This document shows, in pieces, positions 1-9,649 of a stretch of 64,000 nt of DNA (its first letter is position 1; each line of letters starts with the position of its first letter). The translations under genes and the position numbers were made by a program. A model generated the notes under the pieces. The model was given only the letters and a program-made list of their open reading frames with translations. It searched no databases and was not told the origin of the DNA. The stretch covers positions 647,501 through 711,500 of the forward strand of contig NC_014365.1 of assembly GCF_000143965.1 (NCBI RefSeq), read 5' to 3'. This DNA is from Desulfarculus baarsii DSM 2075 (lineage in GTDB: Bacteria; Desulfobacterota; Desulfarculia; Desulfarculales; Desulfarculaceae).

Positions 1-1
1 C

Positions 2-1063
2 CAGGCCATCGAGGGCCTGACGATCACCGGCATGAGCCGCGACGTGTCGTGGGGCTTCTATATCGCCCAGCTCACCTTCCTGGTCGGCGTGGCCGCCTCG
101 GCGGTGATGCTGGTGCTGCCCTACTACCTGCACCACTACAAAACCTTTGGCCGCATCACCATCTTGGGCGAGTTTTTGGCCATCGGCGCGGTGACGATGT
201 GCCTGCTCTTCGTCATCGTCGACCTGGGCAAGCCCGAGCGGCTGATGAACGTCATCCTGCACCCCACGCCCAACTCGGTGCTGTTCTGGGACATGGTGGT
301 GCTAAACGTCTACCTGTTCCTCAACCTGATCATCGGCTGGTGCACCCTGGAGTGCGAGCGCAAGGACGTGCCGCCGCCCGCCTGGGTCAAGCCGCTGATA
401 TACCTGTCGATTCCCTGGGCCGTCTCCATCCACACCGTCACGGCCTTCCTCTATGCCGGCCTGCCCGGCCGCGGCTTCTGGCTGACGGCGATCATGGCCC
501 CGCGCTTTCTGGTTTCGGCCTTTGCCGCCGGCCCGGCCGTGCTGATCCTGCTCTCCATGCTGGTGCGCAAGATCTCCAAGTTCGACCCCGGCAAGGAGGC
601 CATCCAGACCCTGTCCAAGATCGTGACTTACTGCATCATCCTGCACCTGTTCTTCTTCGGGCTGGAGTGCTTCACGGTCTTCTACAGCAACATGCCCAGC
701 CACATGAGCCACATTATCTATCTCTACTTCGGCTACCACGGCTTCAACACCATGGTGCCCTTCATGTGGACGGCCCTGCTCTGCGGCCTGACCGCCATCG
801 GCATGCTCATCGTGCCCAAATGGCGGCAGAATGAAAAGCTCCTGGCCATCGCCTGCGTGCTGGTGTTCATCTGCACCTACATCGACAAGGGCATGGGCAT
901 GATGGCCGGCGGTTTCGTGCCCAACCCCCTGCACGAGATCACCGAATACCTGCCCACCGGCCTGGAGCTGACCATCAGCGCCGGCGTCTACGCCCTGGGC
1001 ATCCTCATCGTCACCGTGCTCTACAAGGTGGCCCTGACCATCAAGGAAGAACGGGGCGAATAG
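2..1063 (+). CDS. dsrP: DsrP, NrfD-like membrane subunit of the DsrMKJOP complex (5' end outside window)
   Basis: An integral membrane quinone-interacting protein of the NrfD/PsrC family. In sulfate reducers DsrP is the last subunit of DsrMKJOP, which links the menaquinone pool to the DsrC trisulfide cycle of dissimilatory sulfite reduction. The frame is open from base 2, and the residues before the first Met (EGLTITG) belong to the DsrP family N-terminus, so the true start lies upstream. About nine to ten hydrophobic helices are visible. The segments ILGEFLAIGAVTMCLLF, VDLGKPERLMNVILHPTPNS and YIDKGMGMMAGGFVPNP are typical of DsrP rather than of general NrfD proteins. A strong terminator follows, so this is probably the end of the dsr operon. 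The identification is firm; only the 5' part is missing. Confidence 0.87.
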   Translation, partial: QAIEGLTITGMSRDVSWGFYIAQLTFLVGVAASAVMLVLPYYLHHYKTFGRITILGEFLAIGAVTMCLLFVIVDLGKPERLMNVILHPTPNSVLFWDMVVLNVYLFLNLIIGWCTLECERKDVPPPAWVKPLIYLSIPWAVSIHTVTAFLYAGLPGRGFWLTAIMAPRFLVSAFAAGPAVLILLSMLVRKISKFDPGKEAIQTLSKIVTYCIILHLFFFGLECFTVFYSNMPSHMSHIIYLYFGYHGFNTMVPFMWTALLCGLTAIGMLIVPKWRQNEKLLAIACVLVFICTYIDKGMGMMAGGFVPNPLHEITEYLPTGLELTISAGVYALGILIVTVLYKVALTIKEERGE

Positions 1064-1089
1064 CGCCCTTTCCCACGCGCATAAGCGAC

Positions 1090-1127
1090 CGGGCCCTCTC
1101 CGACCAGCGGGGAGGGCCCGTTTTATT
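1090..1127 (+). terminator. Rho-independent terminator after dsrP
   Basis: A 9-bp GC stem (CGGGCCCTC at 1090-1098 with GAGGGCCCG at 1112-1120) is followed at once by TTTTATT. It lies 27 bp after the dsrP stop on the plus strand. Confidence 0.88.
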
Positions 1128-1144
1128 GGCCGAACGACAGGCCT

Positions 1145-1579
1145 TCAGGGCTTGCCCCACAGGTTGAGGCCGGTCTCGGGATCGGGCACGCGTTGCAGGG
1201 GGATCTCGGTGAAAAACTTCTGGATGATATACTCGCAGGCAAAGACCTTGCAGCCCTCGGCCAAATGCCCGCCCAAAACGTGGCCCTCGGCGTTGGCCAG
1301 GCCCAGGTGGGCGTGGACCATGGGCGCGCCCTCGTAGAGCGACGCGTTGCCCAAGAGCGAAACGATCTCGCGGTGGTCGTTGCCGGTCAGGAACTCGTAC
1401 TCGTGGGCTTGCTGGTCGTAGTAACCCACGCGCCACTGGCTCAGCGCGCCGATGGCGCTGATCTGGGCGTGATAGATGGTGTGCTCGCGGCAGATGTTGG
1501 TCAGCTCGGCCAACAAGTCGCAACCGTGGGGCAGCCGGCCCATGTAGACCGGGCCGACCCGCATTCGCAGCATGGTCAT
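1145..1579 (-). CDS. PPC (DUF296) domain protein
   Basis: A 144-residue protein made of a single PPC/DUF296 domain, the small trimeric fold also found in plant AT-hook proteins and stand-alone in many bacteria; the bacterial function is not established. The family hallmark is the histidine-rich stretch MVHAHLGLANAEGHVLGGHL (about residues 85-105), likely a metal site. The open frame extends further upstream, but the start is set at the ATG at 1579 because GGAGAGG lies five bases before it. The longer N-terminus is Arg/Pro-rich and not protein-like. It is read leftward after gpmA with a gap of about 90 bp, so it may be the last gene of that transcript. The family call is good and the role is unknown. 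Confidence 0.8.
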   Translation of the reverse strand: MTMLRMRVGPVYMGRLPHGCDLLAELTNICREHTIYHAQISAIGALSQWRVGYYDQQAHEYEFLTGNDHREIVSLLGNASLYEGAPMVHAHLGLANAEGHVLGGHLAEGCKVFACEYIIQKFFTEIPLQRVPDPETGLNLWGKP

Positions 1580-1671
1580 GGCGTCCTCTCCGCGAAAGGC
1601 CAAAAAAGCGTCTGGCGGCGGCCGGAATTGGCGGCCACCAGGCCCAATGTAGCAGAAACGGCGCGGCGCGG

Positions 1672-2385
1672 CTAGGGCAAGGCCTGGGCGCGGTCCTGAT
1701 CCAGGTAGGCCCGATCGAGGACGCTCAGGTCGGCGGCCAGGCGGTAGACCAGGGGGTTGCCGGTGGGTATCTCCAGGTTGACGATATCGGCGTCGCTCAC
1801 ATGGTCGAGGTGCTTGACCAGGGCGCGCAGGCTGTTGCCGTGGGCGGCGACGACGACGTCCTGGCCCATGCGCAGGCGCGGCTCGATGGCCCGGGTCCAA
1901 TAAGGCAGCACGCGGCCCAGGGTGTCCTTGAGCGATTCGCCGCCGGGCAGCAGGGCCGTCTCCACGCCGCGATAGCGACGATCGAAGCGCGGATGACGCG
2001 GGTCCAGGCCATCCAGGCTGGGCGGCGGCGCGTCAAAAGAGCGCCGCCACAGGCGCACCTGCTCGGCGCCGTGGCGTTGGGTGGTCTCTTGTTTGTTGAG
2101 GCCCTGCAAGGCGCCGTAATGGCGCTCGTTGAGCCGCCAATGGGCGTGCTGCTCGACCCAATAAAGGTCCATGCGCTCCATGATCAGCCACAGCGTGCGC
2201 ACCGCCCGCTTGAGCACCGAGGTGAAGGCCACGTCGAAGGAATAGCCGCCGGTTTGCAACAGGCGGCCGGCCTGCCGGGCCTCGTCCTCGCCCAGGGGCG
2301 AAAGGTCCACGTCGGTCCAACCGGTGAAGCGGTTTTCCAGGTTCCACTGGCTTTGGCCGTGTCGCACCAGCAACAGTCGAGGCAT
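1672..2385 (-). CDS. gpmA: 2,3-bisphosphoglycerate-dependent phosphoglycerate mutase
   Basis: Interconverts 3- and 2-phosphoglycerate in glycolysis and gluconeogenesis via a phosphohistidine. The 237-residue length is normal for the cofactor-dependent enzyme. The phosphorylated histidine is in [12 protein letters not shown] near the N-terminus, followed by [15 protein letters not shown]. The catalytic glutamate is in [14 protein letters not shown], and the second histidine is in [17 protein letters not shown]. Two in-frame ATGs are present at 2391 and 2385. GGAGAG abuts the first with no spacing but sits six bases before the second, so 2385 is chosen. It is read in the same direction as the PPC gene downstream. 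Confidence 0.93.
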   Translation of the reverse strand: MPRLLLVRHGQSQWNLENRFTGWTDVDLSPLGEDEARQAGRLLQTGGYSFDVAFTSVLKRAVRTLWLIMERMDLYWVEQHAHWRLNERHYGALQGLNKQETTQRHGAEQVRLWRRSFDAPPPSLDGLDPRHPRFDRRYRGVETALLPGGESLKDTLGRVLPYWTRAIEPRLRMGQDVVVAAHGNSLRALVKHLDHVSDADIVNLEIPTGNPLVYRLAADLSVLDRAYLDQDRAQALP

Positions 2386-2472
2386 GGTCATCTCTCCGCA
2401 ACGCGTTGGCGCCTAGGAACTATGATGCCACAACCGGCGGCGGCCGGCGCGCGATTTGTCGTCGCGCCAAGC

Positions 2473-3426
2473 CTAGGCCGGTCGCCTGGCCCACCAGCCG
2501 GCGATGAAGCCGTCGACGATGATCTGGCTGGGGTGGAAGACCAACGGGGCCAGCAGGGCCAGAGGGTGGCTTTGGGCCATGGTCAGCGACCAGACGGCCA
2601 CGGCCACGGGCAGGGTCTTTTCCGAACAGACCACGGCCAGGGCCCGGGCCGGCTTTTCGGCCAGGCCAAAGGGCCCTCGCGCGCCAAAATAAGCCGCGAC
2701 CATCAGCGTCAGGTGGACGATCAGCGAGGCCGCGGCCAGCAGCAAAAGGCGCAGCGGCTCCATGCTGGTCAGGTGCTCGTTGTTGGCCGAGGTGGAAATG
2801 TAGATCAGCGTGGCGATGCCGAACACCGGGATGAGCTTCAGGGTGGGCGTCAGCCGCGCGGTGAGGGCCGGCCGCGGCCGGCCCAGCAGATGGCCCGCTA
2901 TCGCCGGGATCAGCACCAGGCCGATCAATTCGCCCAGCAGGCCCAACACGTCGATGCTCACCGAAGCGCCGAGCATCAGGCGCAGGATCAGCGGGATGGT
3001 CAGCACCGCCACCAGGTTGATGCCCACGGCCAAGATCAGCGCCGAGGGCCAGTCGCCGCCCGCGCGATCGGCCAGCACCGCCCCCGAAACCAGCGTGGGG
3101 GCCATGGCGCAGATGAGCATGAAGCCCACGGCCTCCTGATCGCTCAGCGGCGCGACCCGCGCCACGGCCCAGCCCAGCAGCGGGCTGAGCGCCTGGGCCA
3201 CGATGAAGCCCCAGATCAGCAGCCGGATCAGCGCCCCGCCCCTGGGCGCGTCGCCGACCTTGAAGGCCATGCCCTGGCAGAAAAAGATCAGCGCGATGAG
3301 AAAAGGTCCGGCGCTCCAGCTTTTGAGCAGCAAGCCAAAGCCCGGCGCGGTCCAGCCCAGGATCAAGCCGGCGATGATCGCCAGCACCAGCAGGTTGTCT
3401 TTGACAATGTTGATGATCGCTTGCAC
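2473..3426 (-). CDS. Bile acid:sodium symporter (BASS/SBF) family transporter
   Basis: A 317-residue inner-membrane secondary transporter with about nine to ten hydrophobic helices covering almost its whole length, as in the SBF/BASS superfamily (sodium-coupled uptake of organic anions; the substrate is not predictable). The region SDQEAVGFMLICAMAPTLVSG and the C-terminal VCSEKTLPVAVAVW and FHPSQIIVDG stretches are typical of the YfeH/SBF-like bacterial subgroup. The start is GTG at 3426 with AAGG just upstream. It begins only six bases after the stop of the M20 deacylase gene, so the two are co-transcribed; a peptidase or amino-acid deacylase partner hints at an organic-acid substrate, but this is inference. 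Confidence 0.8.
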   Translation of the reverse strand: MQAIINIVKDNLLVLAIIAGLILGWTAPGFGLLLKSWSAGPFLIALIFFCQGMAFKVGDAPRGGALIRLLIWGFIVAQALSPLLGWAVARVAPLSDQEAVGFMLICAMAPTLVSGAVLADRAGGDWPSALILAVGINLVAVLTIPLILRLMLGASVSIDVLGLLGELIGLVLIPAIAGHLLGRPRPALTARLTPTLKLIPVFGIATLIYISTSANNEHLTSMEPLRLLLLAAASLIVHLTLMVAAYFGARGPFGLAEKPARALAVVCSEKTLPVAVAVWSLTMAQSHPLALLAPLVFHPSQIIVDGFIAGWWARRPA

Positions 3427-3432
3427 GCGCCT

Positions 3433-4557
3433 TCAGTCCATGGGCCAGGCCAGGGCCAGTTGATGATAAATCTCGGCTGCTTGGTCGATGCGCTCGCACT
3501 GGCACCACTCATCGGTCTGGTGGGCCTGGCCCGGTTCGCCGGGGCCGATGATCAGTGTCGGGCAACCCAGGGCCGGGCCCAGGGCCGATGCGTCGGTGAC
3601 ATAAGGCGCGCCGCCGGGCGGCCGGCGGTCGCCGGTTTGGGCGGCGATGAGCTTGAGGGCGGCCGCCACCCAGGGGTGATCGGGCTCCGTCCAGGTCGGC
3701 GGCAGATAGTTGCGGCTGACCACCCGGGCCTGGGGGCCCATGACCCGGCGCAGCTCGGCGATGACGGCCTCGGGGTCCATGCCCGGCAGCAGGCGCGTGT
3801 CCAGGTCCAGGCGGCAGTGATCGGCGACGATGTTGGCCGCCGCGCCGCCACGGATCAGCCCCACGTTGAGGGTGGGCCGGCCCAGCACGGCGTGGCTTTG
3901 GGCGAAACGGTGGCCGCCCAGGGCCACGATGGCCGCGGCGGCCTTGTCGATGGCGTTGTCGCCCAGGTGGGGCATGGAGGCGTGGGCGCTCTTGCCCGTG
4001 AACTCCACGCCCAGCCACAGGCCGCCCTTGTGGCCCAGCAGGGGTTGATTGGCGGTCGGTTCGCCGATGAGCATGGCCCCCACCGGCGGCAAAGCGCCCG
4101 GCGTCTTGGCCAGATGCAACGCGCCCTTGAGGCCGTGCTCCTCGCCGGCGCTGAAAATCAGCGCCACGTTGGGCCGGGGCGCGGGGCCTTGGGCCAGGCG
4201 CAAGGCGGCGTGGACCATGGCCGCCACGCCGGCCTTCATGTCGCTGGCGCCACGGCCCAGCAAGCGGCCACCATCGACGAGGCCGCCGCAGGGCTCGAAA
4301 GACCACGGGGCCTGGCCCAGGGCCACGGTGTCCAGGTGGCCGCTGAAGGCCAGGGCCGGGCCTGGTTTGGCCTGGGGCAGGGTGGCGATCAGGTTGGGCC
4401 GGCCAGGGGCCAGGTCGATGGCTCGCACGGCAAAACCAGCCGCCTCCAACAGCCCGCGCAGATAGTCGGCGCAGGCCTGTTCGCCTTGTTCCTCGCGGCT
4501 GGGCCGCCGGACCAGCTCTTGGGCGATGGTCAGCGGCGTGGGGATGGGGGCGGCCAT
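3433..4557 (-). CDS. M20 family metallo-deacylase (ArgE/DapE/carboxypeptidase G2-like)
   Basis: A cytoplasmic di-zinc amidohydrolase of 374 residues. All family ligands are visible in order: His in FSGHLDTV, bridging Asp in GRGASDMKAGVAAM, the Glu-Glu pair in FSAGEEHGLKGA, Glu in LIGEPTANQPL, and the C-terminal His in HQTDEWC. The dimerisation lid begins near GHKGGLWLGVEFTGKSAHAS. The family includes acetylornithine deacetylase, succinyl-diaminopimelate desuccinylase and peptidases; motifs alone do not separate them, and no arg or dap genes are adjacent. ATG at 4557 is preceded by AGGAGACGTC. The downstream BASS transporter gene starts six bases after the stop, suggesting a joint uptake and hydrolysis role. 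Confidence 0.85.
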   Translation of the reverse strand: MAAPIPTPLTIAQELVRRPSREEQGEQACADYLRGLLEAAGFAVRAIDLAPGRPNLIATLPQAKPGPALAFSGHLDTVALGQAPWSFEPCGGLVDGGRLLGRGASDMKAGVAAMVHAALRLAQGPAPRPNVALIFSAGEEHGLKGALHLAKTPGALPPVGAMLIGEPTANQPLLGHKGGLWLGVEFTGKSAHASMPHLGDNAIDKAAAAIVALGGHRFAQSHAVLGRPTLNVGLIRGGAAANIVADHCRLDLDTRLLPGMDPEAVIAELRRVMGPQARVVSRNYLPPTWTEPDHPWVAAALKLIAAQTGDRRPPGGAPYVTDASALGPALGCPTLIIGPGEPGQAHQTDEWCQCERIDQAAEIYHQLALAWPMD

Positions 4558-4642
4558 GACGTCTCCTGGTTGCCGGCGCGCTTGTGCATAAGTTTATGAC
4601 AAAGCGCCGCCTTGGCAAGGGGCGGCGCGGCGCGAAACAAAG

Positions 4643-5485
4643 TTAACCCAGCTCCAGGCAGGTGAGGCCGTAGACGTTTTCGGCGCGCCAGGGCGGCAGG
4701 CCGTTTTTGTACATGCGCCCGGTCTCGAAAACATGCGTCAGACCCATACTTTGGGCCATGGCCACGGCGTGGGGGTTGTTTTGCGGGGCGTCCCAGAACA
4801 CCGGGCTTTCGCCGGCGGCGGCCAGCAGATCTTGCAGCAGGGTTTCGGCCTCGGCGCGGCCCTCGGCGAACAGCGGCCCCAGGCGATGGCCCTGATGGCT
4901 GGGCCGGACCACGCCGTAGCCGCGCAAACGGTCGCCGGCGATCACGGCCCGGGCGTGCGCGCCGGGGGCGCTCAGCCATTTTTGCAAAAACACCGGTCGC
5001 GGCGCGGGGAAGCACTGCCGGTCGTAGGCCAGGAGCTCCTCGATGGGCAGACTCCGCGGATCGACGCTATGGCCGCTGGCCGCGCCGCCGCCCTGAGCCT
5101 GCCAGCGCAGGCCGCGAAAGGCCAGTTCGAAGCCGTGGCGGCGATAAAAATCCTGCATGGCCACCACGCCGTCCTGACCGATGACCCGGTTGCCCAGGCG
5201 GGCCATGGCCGCCAGGCCCAGCTTCAGGCCCAGGCCCTGTTTGCGCAGCTCGGGCCGGGTGATGAAAAAGCCCATGAAGGCGTAGGCGTCGTCGTAGATC
5301 ACCGCCGAGATGGAGGCCAGCACCTGGCCGTTTTGCTCGGCGACCCAAAAGCCGCCCGGATCCTGGGCCCAATAGACCTCGGCGTCGCCCAGGCCGGGGT
5401 TCCAGCCTTCTTGGGCGGCTCGTTGCATGGTTTGATCCAGCTCGCTTCTGGTCATGTTGCGGATGATGATTTTTTCCGGGTCCAC
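4643..5485 (-). CDS. GNAT acetyltransferase with C-terminal Acetyltransf_18-type domain
   Basis: A 280-residue N-acetyltransferase. The N-terminal half is a GNAT fold: the strand FWVAEQNGQVLASISAV leads to FFITRPELRKQGLGLKLG, which carries the acetyl-CoA pyrophosphate-binding R/Q-x-x-G-x-G signature (RKQGLG). The C-terminal half ending in FWDAPQNNPHAVAMAQSMG and FETGRMYKNG is the second GNAT-like domain seen in this two-domain subfamily. The acceptor is unknown. The start is GTG at 5485 with AAGG about ten bases upstream; the longer frame to 5692 would run into the AT-rich island and is not protein-like. It is transcribed away from the AT-rich hypothetical gene. Confidence 0.8.
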   Translation of the reverse strand: MDPEKIIIRNMTRSELDQTMQRAAQEGWNPGLGDAEVYWAQDPGGFWVAEQNGQVLASISAVIYDDAYAFMGFFITRPELRKQGLGLKLGLAAMARLGNRVIGQDGVVAMQDFYRRHGFELAFRGLRWQAQGGGAASGHSVDPRSLPIEELLAYDRQCFPAPRPVFLQKWLSAPGAHARAVIAGDRLRGYGVVRPSHQGHRLGPLFAEGRAEAETLLQDLLAAAGESPVFWDAPQNNPHAVAMAQSMGLTHVFETGRMYKNGLPPWRAENVYGLTCLELG

Positions 5486-5585
5486 GGTTATGCCCTTGCG
5501 AAAAAGTGGTTGAGGCGCGCGGGACGGCGCGGATATAGCATAGCAGATCGCGAAGCTGGTGGCGCGCAAACGTACCGACCAACAT

Positions 5586-5614
5586 TTGTATTGATATATT
5601 GTTTGTGCTAAAGT
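5586..5614 (+). promoter_or_regulatory. Candidate sigma-70-type promoter of the AT-rich hypothetical gene
   Basis: TTGTAT at 5586-5591, a 17-bp spacer, and TAAAGT at 5609-5614 preceded by TGC (extended -10). Transcription would start near 5621, about 58 bases before the chosen ATG. Background AT-richness lowers the certainty. Confidence 0.45.
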
Positions 5615-5678
5615 GCAAATGATAATATGGCAAGTAATGCAAAAGATTAATTTCTTCAATCCATGCAGGGGTGAAATC

Positions 5679-6488
5679 ATGCCTGAAAGCAAGCCAAAGT
5701 TCAGCTTGGATAAGAAAAGACAAATAGATGATTATCTACGAGGACGTTTGTTATTTATCGGAGCGATGATTCTTCTGCTAATTGGCCTATTACGATGCGT
5801 CTTCGATAGACCAGATGGAGCGATTGCCATTTTCGCGGCGGCGGGCGGATGTCTTTTTTTCGTGTATCTGGATAAATTTCAAGAAATCGAAGGCCTTGGC
5901 GTGAAGGCAAGGTTAAGAAAAACCATTGATGTTGCCGACCAAAAGTTGGAAGAGGTCGAACGAAAAATCGAAGAAGCCGAGGAGCTATTTAAAAATCTGC
6001 GATCGGTATCTGTAACGATGGCCAGCATGAATTTTCCGGTGATAGCGCTGCTTGGCAGATGGGGCTCAAGTTTAACACGTAGACAAAAACAGATACTGGC
6101 AAACGAAATGGTCAAAGGGTTAACAAGCTGTGGAGTGCCAAGAGAAGAAATAGATAACGCCATGCATGACTTTAACTTTATGATTTTGTTTGACATGTCC
6201 GAACCAATACGAGAGCGCATGGTTGAAATCGTGCGTGAACGTTTTGGGGATGAAAAAGCGCAGCTTGAGAGAAAGAACTTTGTCAAGCGATTAAAAAAAG
6301 CAAAGTATCAGGACTGGCCGACCGCAGTCCGCGAGGCGATGGACGGCGTGCCTGGCCTTACGCAAGACGATAAGGCGAAGCTGCTTTCAACGTATGCCGA
6401 AAATATTAAAGATATTGAGTTCTACGCCAAGCATGGCGAAATCAGGCGGCCGAATGTCTGGTTTGCCGGCGACGAAGAGCACATATAA
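5679..6488 (+). CDS. Hypothetical protein, two membrane helices followed by a coiled coil
   Basis: I do not recognise the family. The 269-residue protein begins with a charged N-terminus, then two hydrophobic segments (about residues 24-40 and 48-64) separated by a short loop. A strongly charged helical stretch (about 82-108, rich in Glu/Lys, e.g. KLEEVERKIEEAEELFKN) looks like a coiled coil. The rest is soluble and helical, with the Lys-rich KKAKYQDWPTAVREAMDG. The topology suggests a cytoplasmic sensor or effector domain anchored by a hairpin. The start is ATG at 5679 with AGGGG upstream. Base composition is clearly more AT-rich than every neighbour, and codon use (AAA, GAA, TTA, ATA) differs, indicating horizontal acquisition. 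No mobility gene is present beside it. Confidence 0.75.
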   Translation: MPESKPKFSLDKKRQIDDYLRGRLLFIGAMILLLIGLLRCVFDRPDGAIAIFAAAGGCLFFVYLDKFQEIEGLGVKARLRKTIDVADQKLEEVERKIEEAEELFKNLRSVSVTMASMNFPVIALLGRWGSSLTRRQKQILANEMVKGLTSCGVPREEIDNAMHDFNFMILFDMSEPIRERMVEIVRERFGDEKAQLERKNFVKRLKKAKYQDWPTAVREAMDGVPGLTQDDKAKLLSTYAENIKDIEFYAKHGEIRRPNVWFAGDEEHI

Positions 6489-6578
6489 AATCGCGTCAAG
6501 CGCCAAGCGGCGGCGCGGCCGGCGTCAAAAAATGATTACATAGTAGTTGTGGTTGCTTTTCGCGCACCCCGTCCGGCA

Positions 6579-6594
6579 GAATGAGCCATCATTC
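6579..6594. promoter_or_regulatory. Palindrome GAATGA-N4-TCATTC, candidate TetR-type FadR operator
   Basis: Perfect 6-bp arms GAATGA (6579-6584) and TCATTC (6589-6594) around GCCA, centred about 34 bp before the acyl-CoA dehydrogenase start. The half-sites equal the core of the Bacillus FadR/YsiA operator (TGAATGA-NTAN-TCATTCA as I recall it). This site lacks the outermost T/A pair and the TA centre. Confidence 0.5.
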
Positions 6595-6620
6595 ATCTGG
6601 CCGCGAAGGAGGGGGTAGAC

Positions 6621-7757
6621 GTGTATTTCAACGAGGAACATCAGGCGTTGCGCCGCACGGTGCGCAAGTTCATCGACACCGAGATCAACCCATACATGGA
6701 TCAATGGGAGCAGACCACCGCGCCGCTGCACGAGTTGTTCAAGAAAATGGGCGACCTGGGCCTGCTGGGCATCCGCTACGAGGAAAAATACGGCGGCATG
6801 GGCCTGGATTATTGGTTCGAGACGGTCTTTCTGGAGGAACTGGGCCACATCGCCGGCATGGGCGTGAGCACGGCCATCTGCGTGCAGACCCACATGGCCA
6901 CCCCGGCCATCGCCGAGTTCGGCAGCGAATATCTGAAGGAAACCTACCTGCGGCCGGCCATCGCCGGCGAGATGGTCTCGGCCATCGCCGTCACCGAGCC
7001 CGACGCCGGCTCCGACGTGGCCGCCATCAAGACCAGGGCCCGCCGCGACGGCGATCATTACCTCATCAACGGCTCCAAGCTCTACATCACCAACGGCGTC
7101 CAGGCCGACTTCCTCACCCTTTTGGCCCGCACCTCCGACGAGCCCGGCCACCACAGTTTTGGCCTGTTTGTCGTGCCCACCAATCTGCCCGGTTTCAGCG
7201 TGGGCAAAAAGCTCGACAAAGTGGGCCTGCGCTCCAGCGACACGGCGCTTCTGCACTTTGACGACGTGCCCGTGCCCGCGCAGAATCTCATCGGCCAGGA
7301 GGGCGAGGGCTTCATCATGCAGATGAAGCAGTTCCAGCACGAGCGCTTCTGCACCCTGCCCAGCGCCGTGACCATGTGCGAGGACATGATCAAGATGACC
7401 ATGGAGCATCTGCGCCAGCGGGTGGTCTTTGGCAAGCCCCTGGCCACCCGCCAGGTGCTGCGCCACCGCATGGTCGATTGGCTGACGGAGATCGAGGCCC
7501 TGCGCCATCTGACCTATCACATCGTGCGCATGAAGCAGGCCGGCCAGGACGCCACCCGCGAGGTCTCCATGGGCAAGCTCATGGCCGGCCGCCTGGTGCG
7601 CAACGTCGCCGACGGCTGCGTGCAGATGCACGGCGGCATGGGCTTCATCAACGAGACGCTCATCGCCCGCTGTTTCCGCGACAGCCGGGTGCTGAGCATC
7701 GGCGCCGGGGCCGACGAGGTCATGAGCGAGGTCATCGCCCGGCTGTCGGGCTTCTAG
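6621..7757 (+). CDS. Acyl-CoA dehydrogenase (citronellyl-CoA dehydrogenase-like subgroup)
   Basis: An FAD enzyme of 378 residues catalysing alpha,beta-desaturation of an acyl-CoA. The N-terminal helical domain (FNEEHQALRRTVRKFI), middle beta domain (AIAVTEPDAGSDVAAIKT, YITNGVQADF) and C-terminal helical domain are complete. The probable catalytic base is Glu in GFINETLIARCFRDSRV. The C-terminus reads SIGAGADEVMSEVIARL, the GG-x-DE-type ending of the citronellyl/branched-chain-like group instead of the IYEGT of short-chain enzymes. The GTG start at 6621 is set by AAGGAGGGGG. It stands alone rather than with etfAB or thiolase; a FadR-like palindrome upstream suggests control by fatty acyl-CoA. 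The exact substrate is uncertain. Confidence 0.88.
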   Translation: MYFNEEHQALRRTVRKFIDTEINPYMDQWEQTTAPLHELFKKMGDLGLLGIRYEEKYGGMGLDYWFETVFLEELGHIAGMGVSTAICVQTHMATPAIAEFGSEYLKETYLRPAIAGEMVSAIAVTEPDAGSDVAAIKTRARRDGDHYLINGSKLYITNGVQADFLTLLARTSDEPGHHSFGLFVVPTNLPGFSVGKKLDKVGLRSSDTALLHFDDVPVPAQNLIGQEGEGFIMQMKQFQHERFCTLPSAVTMCEDMIKMTMEHLRQRVVFGKPLATRQVLRHRMVDWLTEIEALRHLTYHIVRMKQAGQDATREVSMGKLMAGRLVRNVADGCVQMHGGMGFINETLIARCFRDSRVLSIGAGADEVMSEVIARLSGF

Positions 7758-7759
7758 GA

Positions 7760-7798
7760 CAAAAAAACGCGCCGGGGCGGCTCGAGCGCTCCGGCGCG
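7760..7798 (-). terminator. Terminator for the leftward cytochrome c operon
   Basis: On the minus strand, CGCGCCGG (7798-7791) pairs with CCGGCGCG (7775-7768) and is followed by seven T. It lies just beyond the stop of the cytochrome gene at 7814, between convergent genes. Confidence 0.75.
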
Positions 7799-7813
7799 GT
7801 CGTCGAGGCGGAT

Positions 7814-8362
7814 CTAGCGCGGAAGGCGCACGTTGTCGTCGTCGTAGACGCCCTGCTCGGCGGTGGTGTGGCAGGCCGCGCAGTTGGCCGGGGTCAGGGG
7901 CTGGCCTTGGGCGTCTTTGTAGTCGCCGGGACGGATTTCTTCGTGCTGGCGCACGATGTAGGGCACTTCGCTGATGCGCGGCGGCGTGGCCCCGCCCAGG
8001 CAGTCCATGATCTTGCGCGAGCGCTTGGATGGCGAGCGTTCGGCGCTGTTGGCCTCCAGATAGGCCAGGATCGTCGCCTTGTCGGCGTCATCGGGGCTGA
8101 TGTCCTGGCCGAAGTGGTCGCCCAGGCCGGCGATGATCTCGCGCCACGAGCCGCTGGGCAGCAGGCCCGGCTGATAGGCCATGTGACAGCCGCCGCAGGT
8201 CTGCTTGTAGAGGGCGTTGTTGACCGGCGGCACGGCCTCTTGTTCGTATCGGTCGCGGCGCTCTTTCCGGCCGTGGCCGTGGTGGTCGGCCCAGGCCACG
8301 GCGGCCAGGCCAAAGACCAAGGCTATGGCCAAGGTCAGGGCGTGAAGCTTGCGGGGCGACAC
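7814..8362 (-). CDS. Periplasmic diheme cytochrome c (DHC family)
   Basis: A 182-residue exported electron carrier. Residues 1-25 are a Sec signal peptide ending AVAWA. Two c-type haem attachment motifs follow: CGGCH in KQTCGGCHMAYQPGLLP and CAACH near the C-terminus in NCAACHTTAEQGVYDDD. Both the flanking LPSGSWREIIAGLGDHFGQD segment and the C-terminal tail match the dihaem cytochrome c family. The GTG start at 8362 is three bases after the hemL stop, so the gene is co-transcribed with hemL and ahbB, linking a haem protein to haem synthesis. The redox partner is unknown. Confidence 0.85.
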   Translation of the reverse strand: MSPRKLHALTLAIALVFGLAAVAWADHHGHGRKERRDRYEQEAVPPVNNALYKQTCGGCHMAYQPGLLPSGSWREIIAGLGDHFGQDISPDDADKATILAYLEANSAERSPSKRSRKIMDCLGGATPPRISEVPYIVRQHEEIRPGDYKDAQGQPLTPANCAACHTTAEQGVYDDDNVRLPR

Positions 8363-8365
8363 GGC

Positions 8366-9638
<1,273 letters not shown>

Positions 9639-9649
<11 letters not shown>

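Noticed and set aside
1801-4599. Open frame of 932 codons on the plus strand, antisense to gpmA, the transporter and the M20 gene
   Set aside because: The translation is rich in His, Gln, Gly and Arg with no domain, and lies entirely opposite well-supported genes. Such frames are a GC-content artefact.
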